This document shows positions 1 to 11,793 of a stretch of 64,000 nt of DNA, piece after piece (position 1 is the first letter of the stretch; each line of letters starts with the position of its first letter). The DNA comes from Capillidium heterosporum. Its lineage: Eukaryota; Entomophthoromycota; Entomophthoromycetes; Entomophthorales; Capillidiaceae. The position numbers and the translations under genes are program-made. The stretch covers positions 1,736,001 to 1,800,000 of the forward strand of contig WBMQ01000005.1 of NCBI GenBank assembly GCA_016630905.1, in the 5' to 3' direction. The notes beneath the pieces were generated by a model. The model saw only the letters and a list, made by a program, of their open reading frames with translations, did no database searches and was not told the DNA's origin.

Positions 1-2161
1 TTGATCCTGTTGAACAGCTCCAAGTTGCGTTCGAACTTTTCCTTCTCTTTGTCTTTACCATTCATCAATCTTTTCCCACCGTCGCCATTACTATCACCTT
101 CGTTACTTTCATCGTTTCCCGCTTCTTCAATGGCATCCTGAACTAAAAGGTAGCCTAATCCTAACCAGTCCCATACCAGCCACTGACGTATTAGACTGTT
201 GAACCAACCGAATATGAGATAGTTCAAGTTGATGAGATCACCATCCAAGTGGATGTTAAATTGGTCATTATAATCGCTGTGCATGAACTTGGGGTTGAGG
301 TAATAACTTAGGTGGTCGTAGTAAGCTGGGATGATGAAGACGATTAACATACATGCTATTCTGAGCAGATAACGGTATAGTATAGAGAGGGAGAGATTGT
401 ACCACCCAAAGTAGTAGTTCAAAGCAATCAGGGCGATTCGACGACCGGCTAAATTTAAGCGATTAGAGTCGTGCACTCTTGAAGGGTCAACCTCCAACAA
501 AGAGAGGAAGTCTTGGATGGGGTGGAAGAGGTGGTAACTTGAAGTGGAGGGTGGGTCTTGCAGATCGTATTGCTGGGTCTCTAGGATCGACTTGTTGGAA
601 CTAAAAATAGAGGAAAGAGTTAGTTTCAAAAATGCCTGAGATTATTAAAAGAATAAGGCAGATAACTTACTTGATCTTAAAGTTTAGAAGGTTGATTTTC
701 AAGTTGACAGTTTCCAACCGTAACACCTCGAGATAAGATTCTAATAAAGTTGAGCTCAGATTGGCATTCAATGTGAAAGGGTAGTTGCATTCAGAGAGGC
801 TGGACGTCAGAGTTATGATGGTGGCTTCCATAGAGTTGAAGGTAGTCAAGGCTATTAAAGCTTGGATGAGTTGTAAAGGTCCATTGACATTAGTGTTCAA
901 AGTTTGATCCAAGTTGCATTCGGTGCTGGGGTGTAAGCTGTCGATGAGTGGAGGGATTATGGCCATATCTAAAGGTTGAGTAGATAAAGTTTAGATTTTT
1001 GGAATGGGAGGAGGCAATTTAAAGGGGAAGGGGGGTTTACCTATCCTGGGGTAGTTGGCTGTCATATGCTTGACTATGTTAATAAGTTGGCTGGGGTCCA
1101 TCAGGTTGCCAACTACTAGGTCGCACCTACTGTCCTCTACAGTACAGTTTTTGATAAAATACTATAAGCCTATAGACAGAAAATAAAGTTTACCTTTGAA
1201 CACATCCATCTTTTCATGGGTCAACTCGGAGTTGTCGTTCAAGATGAGTAAAACTTGGCAGTTCAACTTCAACAAGTTCAACGCCAAATAATAGGTAACT
1301 CCTTCCAACTTGAAATTGGATATGGTTATTATAGGTACTACATATAAAATTATAATAAGTATGGTAAAGATGAAAAATCTATAAAAGAAAAGCACCTTTG
1401 GTAGGGGTAGTAGGGCCACTAAATTTTAGTTTGCAAAAGTTCAACCAGTTGGTCTCCTGTTTTATGACTGAAAGAGAGTTGATAACTGAGTCGGAGCTAC
1501 TTGTTTGAAATAAGTTGGTAAGGGGTAGAGGTGGTGGTGATCGTGACTTTTTGGTGATGGGTTTGACTTTGGGCTTGGGGGCGAATGGCTCGGTTAAACT
1601 TTTGGTCAATTTGGAGTTAGAATTAAGGTTGTGGACCGGGCCTTTTAACTTTTGGGATTCTTCTTTCTTCTCATTTGCATCTTTGTGAGAATTGATGTGC
1701 TTTGAGTCGGTATATTTTAAATAAGTCGTATCGCTTTGGCTTTTACCGTTACTTTTCTTGCTCTCAATCTTACTGTTCACTTTGGGCTCAACACCATTTT
1801 CATTCTTGTTCTCATTACCGGCAATCTTATCTTCTACGGTAGTATCGGTTTTCTTTTCAGCCTTATCTTCTTCCTTTATGCCACCCCCTCCACTTAAACT
1901 CTCTTGGTTGTTCTCCTTACTATTAACCTGCACATCTTCACCATCGTTTTGCTTCAAAATAACTTTAGTCGGTACGTAGCTGGTCTCGGTAGTAGAACTG
2001 GTTGTCAATTTACCTTTGTTGTGCTTGGTCAAATTCAGCAGATTGAACGAACCTAAACTTATACGTCGCGGACCCGGTTTGAATTTGTGGTCACTGTCGG
2101 GCGATGTTAGGCTACGCTGCTCCCTATTTAGCTTGGACGGCTTGTCGGCCTGGTCTTGCAT
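1..2161 (-). CDS. DUF1776-like (short-chain dehydrogenase-type) protein, C-terminus cut by window edge
   Basis: Five exons can be read on the minus strand: 2161-1396, 1337-1194, 1136-1041, 968-671 and 600-1; the gene continues past the left edge. The first ~255 residues are basic, Ser/Lys-rich and look disordered. After that comes a Rossmann-like region: a segment with a conserved N-V-x-G-P, a strand ending TLTSSLS, a P-F, and a helix with YLEVLRLE. This pattern matches DUF1776, a fungal SDR-like family usually lacking the full YxxxK catalytic motif; here too the Lys position is Leu. Exon 5 adds two or more hydrophobic segments (roughly ALIALNYYFGWY and ACMLIVFIIPAYY), so it is probably membrane anchored, and ends in a charged Asp/Glu/Lys-rich stretch. 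All splice sites are GT-AG and phases agree (1,1,1,2). The family is inferred from motif memory, not a search; enzymatic activity is uncertain. Confidence 0.6.
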
Positions 2162-4148
2162 ATTTTGGTAGGCTTTAGGAACTCAACAAAGGCAATGTGA
2201 AAGGGACAAAAGGGGAGTGGTTTGGTTAGTTTGTAGTTTGGCTATGCTGACTTTGAGTAAAAGGGTAAGAGCGATGGATTCAGAAATTAGCTAATGGCTA
2301 TCTAAATCAGGTATAGTTGAACTGGAAAGTAGGTTGTCTTTTTACGTAAATGGTAACTATTCGTCAGCAAATTGAGCTAAAGTGTGGACAAGAAATCTAT
2401 CAAATTTATCACAATCCATGGATATATGAGCTTGAAGGATGGTGGGATAAGCGATGGGTGATTCATTTAATTTGATCAAAATTTATTGTATATATCAAGT
2501 AATGCGATAGAACCAACTAACTTTAGGTTAAGCTCGATATGAATATACTCTATCACTTATATTGCTGATTATAAATAATGGAACTTTACTTTGAATCTTT
2601 GGCAAACAACTATCACATATCTGAATTATATATACTAAATTTTTTGAAAAATCACTCTATTATTGAAAAGGGAGCTATTGATTAAGCTACTATGTTTTTG
2701 AATAATTATGCTATTGGAAAAACTCAAAGTTGAACCGATATCTATCCGAAAGTTCCTATGACTTAGGTCTCAAACACAACGGAGTCGGTATCTAAATCCG
2801 ATGCCGTAAACTTACTCTTTATAAAGAGCTCTCGATACTGCCACTATACTTCACTTTCGAGTTATAAGTTTAACGAGGTTAACGATTGAAATCCCAACAG
2901 CTTCAACCTAACTGCCCTATTAAACCTTCAAGTAATCAATCTGAGTTATAAGTTCTCAGGTCACCGACCTTCCTACAGATCTATTCCAAGTTACTTATCC
3001 AAAAGGTTTACCTTCACTTTACAATTTTAGACAAGTAGCTCTGAACCGAAACGATGGCAAGAGACTTACAATCCAACTTTCCACGCTAACTCTTCTTCAG
3101 CCGAAAGTCACTTTCTTACAAGTAGGTAGATGTTTCATCTTAGGCAAGTTCAATTTAGTAAATTCAGGTTAATAGCAAGAATAACCCAGGCTTTTTAGAT
3201 CGCATTCAGTATAGCATCCACTGTATCCCATAGATACAACTTTTACCATTTGAGCATGATAAATAGACCTGTTTATACCGGTTGGCTGTAGAAGGTAGTA
3301 TTGCTGTTAAAGTAATGAATATAACCTTATGTTTTGGATGCCAGTTTTAGGTATCCTTACTATGTAAGTTTTTAAATTTTTTTATTGGGTTTAGACCTTA
3401 ATACTTTATTTTTCTCTTGGTTGCTGAGTTCGTACTCTAGCTGTTGTTTAATTAGACTAAACATAGCTTTGCAAGTGTTTTGAAATTTACATATAACGAC
3501 CATACAAATTATCCTTGAAGGCAAAATACTACCTCCAACAGCAACTTGTTCAAAATAAAGCTTTTACCCAGCCTATTTAGCAAATCTGAGTATGGGGTAG
3601 TTGTTCATAAGTAAGCTAGGCCAAGTTGAAGTTGAATATCAACCTTGCTATACCAACTAGTTTATCTCTGATCAAATTGAAATAAAGTACTAGTAACATT
3701 TGGGCATATACTTTCCTACATCGTTTCTAAAAGACATCATTGGTTACAATATAGATCTTTATCGAATTGATCTACACTATTATTTACGTAAGGCCTATAT
3801 ATCTATTTTTACATCTGTCAATGAAAGTGAGGCTTCAAAGTATAGGAGTAAACTCAAGCTGCCTTAATACAGTTTTCCGAGCTTGTCTTACACCTTCCGA
3901 ATACTTTGTCCGACACCTGCCCCCCTAAACTGCAGGTAACAGGGTGAACCTCCCCCTAAAATTGTATTTCAATAAGATGCTGATGAACAATCTACTATTT
4001 TTCCGACGCTGTCAAAGTTTTATCCCAAGTACGATCAAGTTTAATTATAGCTTCTATGGTTCCTAGCAGGAACAGAGTTGGTTTCCGATACACCAACGTA
4101 TTGGAATAAATGTGACATCAAGTCCCATCAGGCCTCAATATATTGATA

Positions 4149-4178
4149 GGGGTAGATGGAATGGTTCCATCGACACCC
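4149..4178. repeat. short inverted repeat (hairpin)
   Basis: GGGGTaGATGGAA, a TGG loop, then TTCCATCgACACCC: about 12 pairs with one or two mismatches. It lies about 600 bases upstream of the gene at 4786. Function is unknown; it could be chance or a protein binding site. Confidence 0.4.
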
Positions 4179-4727
4179 ACTACCTTTTCGCAATATAGAA
4201 TTCAAACAATGGAAAGCAGCTTTACCTTATACTCGCGTTCCTCGATAATAACCTATTTTTAGAATAATTTTCCATTCCCAAATCGAGTTAAAATTGGACT
4301 AGACTTTGAAGAAAATGGTAATTTCAATTCAAAGGAGAATTAATACCAATTTCCAATAAAGTAAGTTGCGAACGATCGCAATTAATGAATTAGGAACGCC
4401 ACTAAACAATGTATGGCAGTAGAAGGTAGGCCGTCATCGTCTACTACTTCTTTGAATTACACCGTCCTCTGTACAATTTTACGGAGGTTTATGTGGATTT
4501 GAAGGGTCTAGTTTCACAACCTCAGCTACCTTACCTAAAAATATCTCAAGCCTACCTACTGCTTCTACCACATTGGTACAACCTGGAACCAACTCTGACT
4601 TTGGTTCTTACATTTAAGCATACAATAGGAACAGCCATTGGTGCAAAGTGGCTAAAATATTACTAAATATAAAAACATTTTTGCACATGACAACTGCAGG
4701 AACTCGACACTGGGGGAATGATATCCG

Positions 4728-4735
4728 TATAAATA
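4728..4735 (+). promoter_or_regulatory. TATA box (TATAAATA)
   Basis: TATAAATA lies 51 bases before the ATG at 4786. The same word stands upstream of the paralogue at 27407 (minus strand, 27468-27475) and about 220 bases upstream of the one at 18644, and a close match (TATAAATACC) stands about 100 bases before 17133. This suggests the family shares a promoter type. Confidence 0.5.
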
Positions 4736-4785
4736 AGGGGCATTGGACTTTATTTTGAAATTATCTTTTATCAAAAGCAGTTGCG

Positions 4786-5883
4786 ATGTTGAACACCAAC
4801 CTTGCAGTACAAAATGAATCCGGCATTCAAGTTGACATAACCCCAACAAATTTAGATACAAATGTGGAAGAGATTCAAGTCGACAACAGTAGTTCAGCAG
4901 ATGTTACTGGTATCATCTGTGTACGACTGGACACCGCCAGCACCTTGAACTTGGACGACTCCCAGCCATTAACTCAAATCGAAGCAGATCGTACAAACTC
5001 CGTGAGTGATCCTCTAGTAGATTCCAACTTTTCGTCTATGCTCTTGACCGTCAACTCCATGACTCCAACTACTAGGAGGACGCTACCGGACGACAGTAGC
5101 GTACCCAGTCTAAGACCTCATTCCAGTTTAAGAAACTCCCAATCTCAAACTGAAGTCGAAGTAGAGCCTAGTAACCCTGTCAGTAGTCCACTCATCTACT
5201 CCAATTTCTCATCCATGCTTTTAACTACCAACTCTATGACTTCGACTACTAGGAACCAGCTAATTGATAGTGTTACTTTACCCAACCCAAGACCTGACGC
5301 TAACATCACCATAAAACATCACTACACTTTCGTTTGGTCTTTAGATAAGGTCCTAGCCAAAATTGTATGTTTAAGAAATCCCAATTTAATCGAAGAGTTC
5401 AAGCTATCGGTACGACGTACCTACCTAATTCGAATCCTCTTACTCAGCTTACTGTTCTTTATAAAGGTAGTTATATTTTTGACATGTCTCAAGACCTTTA
5501 CTATATATGTAATTTGGTTGTTTGTCCTGTACCTAGCTTTCCTCATGTCGATGACCTTGGTAGTTTAACTTAAATTCCACTTTACTAACCCAACTTAATT
5601 TTAGAACTACCGCAACCTAAACTATTTTATTCACAACCCGGAGATGCACTGGGCCTACATGGCTCGATTTAGGGGTCAGAGGGTGAGGCAGACTTTGACA
5701 GAGTGCTTGGACCCGGTTGTCCCACCTCCACCCAGTTACAGCTTGGCGAAGAACGTACCACCCGCTTATGTCACCTATGACCGGTCCAACCTCAATGATA
5801 CTTCGATAGAACGCATAATTGTTCCTGATTACACGAGATCAACTTGTGGGGCTACTGCTAATGATCCAGTACATAGGGTTTGA
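4786..5883 (+). CDS. Two-membrane-segment protein with PPxY tail (family copy A)
   Basis: Exon 1 is 4786-5559 (258 codons), a 45-base intron follows (GTAGTT start, TTTACTAAC branch site, TTTTAG end), and exon 2 is 5605-5883 (92 residues plus stop); phase 0. The long N-terminal region (about 175 residues) is polar and contains an internal duplication of about 50 residues, each unit bearing SNFSSMLLT and NSMT-TTR. Then comes the family block (HHYTFVW ... LSVRRTYLIR) and two hydrophobic segments (about residues 212-232 and 236-258). Exon 2 is basic next to the membrane and then holds PPPPSY and PPAY, the PPxY form bound by WW domains of Rsp5/Nedd4-type ubiquitin ligases. Paralogues are at 17133, 18644 and 27407. 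I do not know the family; a role as a membrane adaptor for a WW-domain partner is inference only. Confidence 0.75.
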
Positions 5884-6520
5884 AGGTGGAAGCTAAATAT
5901 GGATAGTTAGTTAACTGCGTTAAGTGATGGATTCGAAAGCTGGTAATCCATTTTAATACATTTTTGCATCTCGGAAAGAGTAATTAGAGGTGTAAAATTT
6001 TATATTTAAAGCTCTCATAGTAAAAGTATATAATGTTAAAGTTTCTTTGATTTATATATTAAGGATTGGTTTATTCAAAGTTGGATAAGTTTGCAACTAG
6101 GGCTGGCCTGTTCTACTAAGAATGGAAATATTGCAATTACATTTCAATCCTTCATTTACAAATGTACACTTTTAAGCTTCAACTTTGTATTATGGTTTTA
6201 TAGACAGGCTTATATCTACCCCTTTATGTTGAAAAGGTATTAATATATAACATACTTATTCCGCATCTTGATTTGGTCAAATAGTAGTTACTAAACTGTT
6301 CCGAATAGTCAAGGTAGCCTTCACAATGGAACCTAAATGAATGATTCTAAAAATTAGGAACAAAGGGTGGCGATGAACAAAATACTTGTAGACTTGTTAC
6401 CAATCAACGAGTATTTGAAGATATAAAAGCAGGACTGACAGTATATAAGATAATAAAGCAGGTGCAAGTAGTAAATTAAAATTAAAGTCGAAATTGACAT
6501 CCATAAAGATCAAATACAAA
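5884..6520. other. intergenic, 0.6 kb
   Basis: AT-rich with no coding signal. A TATA-like stretch (GTATATAAG, near 6440) lies about 80 bases before the ATG of the decayed secreted gene that follows. Confidence 0.5.
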
Positions 6521-6901
6521 ATGAAGTTCGCTAGTTTAATATCATTAGCTGTATCGGTAGCCACCTTCAGCATCCCTAACTTCTTCTCCAAGGGATTGGA
6601 TTTGTATACTCGCAACTATGGTGGTCAAGGAGGCCAAAATTACGGAAGCTATGGAAATCATGGTAGTTAGTATGACAGTTACGGTAGCCAAAACCATGGT
6701 AGCTATAATAACTAGAACTATGGCAGTCATGGTGGTCAGTACGATAACTTCAATCCCAGCCACTGTAATCATGTTTGCGACGGCAGCAGCTGCGCTGAAG
6801 GTGTCATGTACTATGACCCCAACTCGAATAGATTCATGACTTGCGCCCAAGATTCGTACGTGTTGACTCCCTGCCAGTTACAAGGCCCCAACTACGTTTA
6901 A
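6521..6901 (+). pseudogene. Decayed Gly/Tyr/Ser-rich secreted protein of the CBM19-like family
   Basis: Reading from the ATG at 6521 gives a typical leader (MKFASLISLAVSVATFS), then a Gly/Tyr/Asn/Ser/His-rich repeat region with many NYGS and YGNHG words, then a C-terminal part (C-AEGVMYYDP ... FMTCAQDSYVLTPC) that lines up with the chitin-binding module of the genes at 8791-12177. One frame runs to the final TAA but is interrupted by two TAG codons, at 6668 and 6713, both inside the repeat region. The cysteine after the E-G-x-M motif has become Tyr and the last two module cysteines are gone. It is therefore most likely a host pseudogene. A reassigned TAG codon is not supported, because intact neighbours end in TAG normally (for example 12175-12177). 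Confidence 0.7.
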
Positions 6902-8790
6902 ATATGTACAGTTCTATAAAGTTTATATTTGTAAGAATTCGGGCTATATATTTGATGTTTTAAGTATCGTACTAAAATATTAGCATAGAGAGATGTTTAC
7001 TGTAGTAAATTTTTCTGGGGATGGGTAAGGTATTCTGTAGTTTAAGTGGGTTAATAGTACTTGGGTACAAGTAGATATTGGTATATGGGGGATCTACATT
7101 AATAGATGGAGTAACAATGATAGATTCTTATAGATCGTAATATAGTAAGGCCTTTTAATAATTATTGAGTCCACCTATCAGTTAAAGTAAAACGAATGCA
7201 TAAGAAATATATTTATCTGATGAAAATGGAGCTGTAAATGAATAACAGTAAAACCTTAAGTTTAAAATAGAATGCTTTCTTTCATAAAAAACATAGAAAT
7301 TCGCCTGTTTTTTACTAATTCTAACTGTAGCTAACTGGTAGAGATACATTATAGGTTTAAAGTAATATACAAGTTATCATAATGAACTCACCCATTGATG
7401 CCAAAACCTTTTACTTGATTTAACTAAATATGCCTATTTAGCTAATAAAACTGTTCGATAGTATTGAAAGTAATCGAAAAGTTGCAAGGAAAAATTTGCC
7501 GATTCACATTCAATTTAACCTTCCAATCATCTATTTTTTAGAGATTCTGCACAAATTGTATTCATTAGATACATCAAAGTGTTTTAAATAAACAAAGATT
7601 TGGCACTTTTGGAACTTTTAATTTGCTTATGATAAAATAGGCTTTCCATTCAAAACTAACCAACCAAGTTTCAATTAAAATTTGTTCAAGTGAATTGGAG
7701 TTATGACGGAGTATTGATAACTTTTATAAGCTTATTATGTATTATAGGTATATATGCTATCTGTATTATGTTTAAAGGATACAAATTCAAAAGCTATAAA
7801 TATATCCTATACTATCACATATTTAAGGCTATTTCTTAATTTAGTAGCGTTTCAAGTAAAATTCCCAAAAATATGTATATTTGACTTTTATTTTGGGATA
7901 TATGTACTGCTATGTATTTATAGAAATGTTGAATTTTGCTTCACTTCCTAAGCATTATTTCTTGAGATATAGTGATTGTAAATTCGATTTATGTCTCCAA
8001 GCACAGATGGTTGGATTGGGCTAAATTGGTCAAACTAGCCATACTATCCCATTTATTTTTAGCTGACTCTTTTAATTTAAAGCTTATAATATAAAGTGAC
8101 AACTAAAAACAAACGATAGAATTCAATTGAGTTTGTCAGTCTCATCACCACCAACTAAAAAATTCAAATAAATATAAATGCAAGTAGCTATTCATTTAAT
8201 GGAATAAACTTTACAAAGCCTTATGTATCTTTGTATTTGAAGCGACGAATAGAAAGTATATCCTAAGATTTAGCTTTGAATAGTAAGTGCTCGATGCGTG
8301 GGACAAAGGGACCATGCCGCTAATGGGTGAATTTGGAGTAAGTATATGTAGATTGATTTTACATTTGATGGATCAGCTGAAATGGCCTACATTAAATGTA
8401 CTTTTTGTTTACGTTGGCTTAAAAACTCCGTACTTTACATACTTTCAAAATTTTGGAGGTATGGAAATAGGGGCACATATTCCGTTTATCAAAGATAGTA
8501 AATTTTAACTAATGTATCAAAACTTAAAAATACAATATGCTCCCCCAAGCTCCTTCTTTTAAATATACTTATGCAGACGGGTTGATACTATAGTCCAACC
8601 TGTCAAAGCATGATGGTCGATCGACATTTAACTCCGCTCCCGACATCAGTTGAAGCTCAACAGCATACGGAATACAATTCCTGTAAATTTAAACATGTAA
8701 AGGGGTGCTTTAAAATTAATAGGTAGGAACGACTACATATAAACCTAGTGTACTTGTACTGAAAGCATAAAAATACAAGCTAAAGTAAGT
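6902..8790. other. 1.9 kb intergenic region upstream of the CBM19-like array
   Basis: No supported gene. A 73-codon open stretch at 8287-8508 starts on GTG and has no recognisable composition, so I do not call it. From about 8440 onward the DNA is recognisably similar to 9950-10320, the upstream region of the next array gene (shared words such as CTTTCAAAATTTTG and CAATCTGTCAAA or CAACCTGTCAAA), so the duplicated unit includes at least 350 bases of upstream DNA. Confidence 0.55.
8697..8744 (+). promoter_or_regulatory. Shared promoter block of the array: GTAAAGGGG plus ATATAAAC
   Basis: GTAAAGGGG at 8697-8705 is followed 40 bases later (start to start) by ATATAAAC, then about 45 bases to the ATG. 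The same two words occur 39 bases apart before the genes at 10322 and 11794. The GGGG-type word resembles stress-response zinc-finger sites (CCCCT on the other strand), but that identification is a guess. Confidence 0.55.
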
Positions 8791-9114
8791 ATGAAATTCT
8801 CCACCATCGCAATCTTAGCCACCTCTACCGTCCCCGTCTTGGGTTTCTTGAGTCAATCAACTCTGGAGCTAATTGGAAACAGTCTTCGTCACTACCGTGA
8901 CTACCACGACTACGGCAACTACGGTGATCACAGAGGCTACAGCCACAACTACGGTCGCAACTGGGGCCAATGTACCGAAGGCACCATGTTCTGCGACTAC
9001 CAGTCGGGCGGTTTCTACACCTGTGCCCAGGGCCGATACGTCCTACGCCAGTGCGGCCCCGGTACCAAGTGCCAGTCACAGGGTTGGAACAACGTATTCT
9101 GCAACTACGCCTAA
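8791..9114 (+). CDS. Small secreted CBM19-like chitin-binding protein, array copy 1
   Basis: A 107-residue single-exon protein. Residues 1-18 are a signal peptide (MKFSTIAILATSTVPVLG). A linker of about 30 residues rich in His, Tyr, Asp, Gly and Asn follows (HYRDYHDYGNYGDHRGYSH). The last ~47 residues form one cysteine-rich module with six cysteines spaced as in CBM19, the chitin-binding module found at the C-terminus of fungal chitinases: CTEG-MFC, TCAQGRYV, QCGPGTKC, and a last FCNYA. There is no catalytic domain, so it is a stand-alone binding module, perhaps a wall-surface protein or one that shields chitin. The coding part is markedly more GC-rich than its flanks. The mature region is nearly identical to copy 2, although leader and flanks are not, which points to gene conversion. 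Confidence 0.85.
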   Translation: MKFSTIAILATSTVPVLGFLSQSTLELIGNSLRHYRDYHDYGNYGDHRGYSHNYGRNWGQCTEGTMFCDYQSGGFYTCAQGRYVLRQCGPGTKCQSQGWNNVFCNYA

Positions 9115-10321
9115 GTTTTGTACATTAATAAACAAATTTATTCTTATATTTTAAACTAGCTTCTTATAGTTAATAAAAAAGTTCTCAAAAGCCTATAATA
9201 CATGCATTTGTATTTGACAATTAGAGCTGTTGAATGTCTACCTTAGATTAACAGTTTATAAATAATCGGAGAGATGTAGCTACAAGCTAATACGGTCAAC
9301 TTTTTAAGGGCCGTGCCTCACTTTAAGCACTGTTTTGTAAATTTAGCTATTTAAATTGAGCATATGTATTATCAAGAGAATTTAGTCAAGTGGTGCTAGT
9401 GGAATGACAGATAAAATATGAACTTCTTTCCTTTCCCTTCATGACTTATTCTCAATTGTGAACTTTGTCAGTTTTTAAGGCACCTGTCACTAAGCTATAG
9501 CTTTGCTAGTCAACGGTAACCTTTTAGAGTTAGCTTTATATGGCAAGTAGGTTGGTTTTAAGTGAACTGGGTTGTAGATGTTCAGCTGCTGTATTTTGTT
9601 GCACGTCCACCAGCTTAGTTGCTACCTTGGCCAGCTTTCTTGACATTTTTAATAACTTAATAGATAAACTCATAATTTGGAGTAGTCAATAGAAGCAGCT
9701 TATTGTTAATAGTATATTATATATCGGTTATTCACATATTATGCAATTCTCAAATTAAGAGATTACCTATATAGTTTGAGTTTTCGGCAAGGTTGATCAG
9801 CACTGTAATTGATATAGACCCAAATTTGCAGCCAATTTGGAAAAGTTCGGATGCAAGAATTATATGGCCAAAGCTATATACTCTTGATATGCATCCGCCT
9901 CACCTTTGCCTTATTTAAGTATATATTTAACAAGTTTCCTTTAATTGCCGTATGAAAACTCCGTCAACAACTTTCAAAATTTTGATAAGAGTATGTAAAT
10001 AGGGGTAGTATTCCGTCTTACTGAAGGTGATGATTTTGACGCAAATCTTAACATAAAATAAGCGATTCCTCCAAGCCTCATTAATAGATATCTTCTAGAC
10101 GGATTAATAGTACGATCCAATCTGTCAAAATAAAATATTTGGTTCTCATCCAATTCCGCTTTCAATAATAGTTTAAATAAATCAACAACACACGGAATAA
10201 AATACAGGTAAACCAAAACGAGTAAAGGGGAGCCTTAAAACCATAAGGTAGTGAGAGGGTATATAAACTGTGCTTACCTCCTCTATCAAGGGCATCGAAA
10301 AGTACAAAGATAAAATCAACA
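9115..10321. other. spacer between array copies 1 and 2
   Basis: AT-rich with no supported gene. The part after about 9940 is the duplicated upstream region of the array unit (see the 6902-8790 entry). An 80-codon minus-strand open stretch within it is best explained by chance. Confidence 0.5.
10222..10268 (+). promoter_or_regulatory. Shared promoter block (copy 2)
   Basis: GTAAAGGGG at 10222-10230 and ATATAAAC at 10261-10268, 39 bases start to start, about 55 bases before the ATG. It has the same arrangement as at 8697 and 11702. Confidence 0.55.
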
Positions 10322-10648
10322 ATGAAATTCACCAGCATCATCGCCTTAGCTACCGCTACCGTCTCAGCCAGCTTCTTCAGCAACCCCTTCAAGTCCAGTG
10401 AGAATGCTCTCCGTCACTACCGTGACTACCACGACTACGGCAACTACGGCAACTACGGTGATCACAGAGGCTACAGCCACAACTACGGTCGCAACTGGGG
10501 CCAATGTACCGAAGGCACCATGTTCTGCGACTACCAGTCGGGCGGTTTCTACACCTGTGCCCAGGGCCGATACGTCCTACGCCAGTGCGGCCCCGGTACC
10601 AAATGCCAGAGCCAAGGTTGGAACAACGTATTCTGTAACTACGCTTAA
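10322..10648 (+). CDS. Small secreted CBM19-like chitin-binding protein, array copy 2
   Basis: 108 residues, single exon. The signal peptide (MKFTSIIALATATVSAS) differs clearly from copy 1, and the next residues (FFSNPFKSSENAL) differ too. From the codons for RHYRDY onward the DNA is identical to copy 1 for about 180 bases, apart from one extra 9-base unit (GGCAACTAC, one more GNY) in the linker. Near the 3' end the sequence switches to resemble copy 3 (ATGCCAGAGCCAAGG). This patchwork is a sign of gene conversion. The module keeps all six cysteines expected for CBM19, so chitin binding is the likely role. Confidence 0.85.
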   Translation: MKFTSIIALATATVSASFFSNPFKSSENALRHYRDYHDYGNYGNYGDHRGYSHNYGRNWGQCTEGTMFCDYQSGGFYTCAQGRYVLRQCGPGTKCQSQGWNNVFCNYA

Positions 10649-11793
10649 ATTTTGTATGTTGATAGTATGCTTTATTAAATACATAGTTGTCAAACTTTTT
10701 GTTTTTTATCAGTATTGGACTTGCTCCTTTTATAAACCAAGGTATATTTTACCATTTAGAATTAGAATAGTCATGACTTAGATATTATAGTTTAAAGGGA
10801 AAGTTTAAATAGATAGATTCGATTTTGAGTGCTTCATATTTTTATTTGCCAAGGTTAAACAACTGTACACTGAGTAGGTTACTTAGCGCCGAGATAGCTA
10901 TATAGATGGAGAATGATCTATAAATTTTTCAAATATCTATCCTTTCATACTTGATTTTTTAGCAAATCAACTCTTGTTAGAAATTAGTAGTCAGTCTAAA
11001 ATTTAGTTGCTGACATTAAATTTTAAATTTTTGTATGTTCGATACTGGACACCTTGTATGCCAATTTATAATAAAGTGATGTTTTTGCTTTCAAATTTAA
11101 CCTTAATTTGCATTTTTCAAATGAACTGTAATTCAGAGTCAATTAAAACTATGTTGTCAAAATACACTCATTTAATAGATCTGCTATATTATGCTTTATT
11201 TAAATAGATATATAGTAAACTGAATTTTTGGTAACTACATATGCTTTGGACGGCATGCAATTTATGTACGATAACAAAAAGCCAGAATGAATTTTCAACT
11301 TAGGAAAAGATGTCTGATATATTGAAGTTGAAAGAGCCAAAGGTACTAGAGTACTGATAGTACAGTTATGTAGATCAAGGTTTATAAATTATAAAATGAT
11401 TGAAAGATACACGTTGCAAATTTAATTCCATTATATTATAGATACTCAGCTCAATACTAATTTCTAAAACTGGTTAGAATTGTAAAGATAATCGGCATTT
11501 CTTTAATAAAGATGGCTAGTCAATAAGAGCGTATTGAAACAATTACCTGGCCTTGGTCTTTTATCTAGCCATTTTATATATGGATTAAATTGTAGTACAC
11601 TACAGTAGATTAAAATCTAGGGTTTTTGGCATTCATTCCGTGTCTGTAGATCCGTTTGTGTATTCAACTACTACGGAGTAGAGTACCTGTTGGGGGAAAC
11701 GGTAAAGGGGAATTGCAAAATTAGAGGTAGGAGCTACAATATATAAACTTGGTGTGCTTCTATTACCAGTGATAAATACAGAGAAAAACCAAA
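10649..11793. other. spacer between array copies 2 and 3
   Basis: AT-rich with no supported gene. Its last ~150 bases carry the shared promoter block. Confidence 0.5.
11702..11748 (+). promoter_or_regulatory. Shared promoter block (copy 3)
   Basis: GTAAAGGGG at 11702-11710 and ATATAAAC at 11741-11748, 39 bases start to start, 46 bases from the TATA word to the ATG. The block between them (an AGGTAG word, then CTACA) also matches copy 1. Confidence 0.55.

Larger units (their letters stand above)
2162..4785. other. 2.6 kb intergenic region, no gene seen
   Basis: No frame holds a convincing coding stretch and I see no tRNA. It separates the start of the DUF1776-like gene (minus) from the first two-membrane-segment gene (plus), so both promoters lie here. 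The only clear structure is a short hairpin at 4149-4178. Confidence 0.6.

Noticed and set aside
6545-6850. Long minus-strand Val/Ile/Ala-rich frame over the decayed gene at 6521
   Set aside because: It arises from the reverse complement of Tyr/Gly/Ser codon repeats and has no homologous frame in relatives.
6521-6901. Reassignment of TAG as a sense codon
   Set aside because: Intact genes such as 11794-12177 end in TAG, and the other large genes contain no in-frame TAG; decay is simpler.
8825-9079. Open minus-strand frame rich in Arg, Cys and Gly across array copy 1
   Set aside because: It is the antisense of the GC-rich CBM19-like coding region; the plus strand has leader, module and duplicated relatives.
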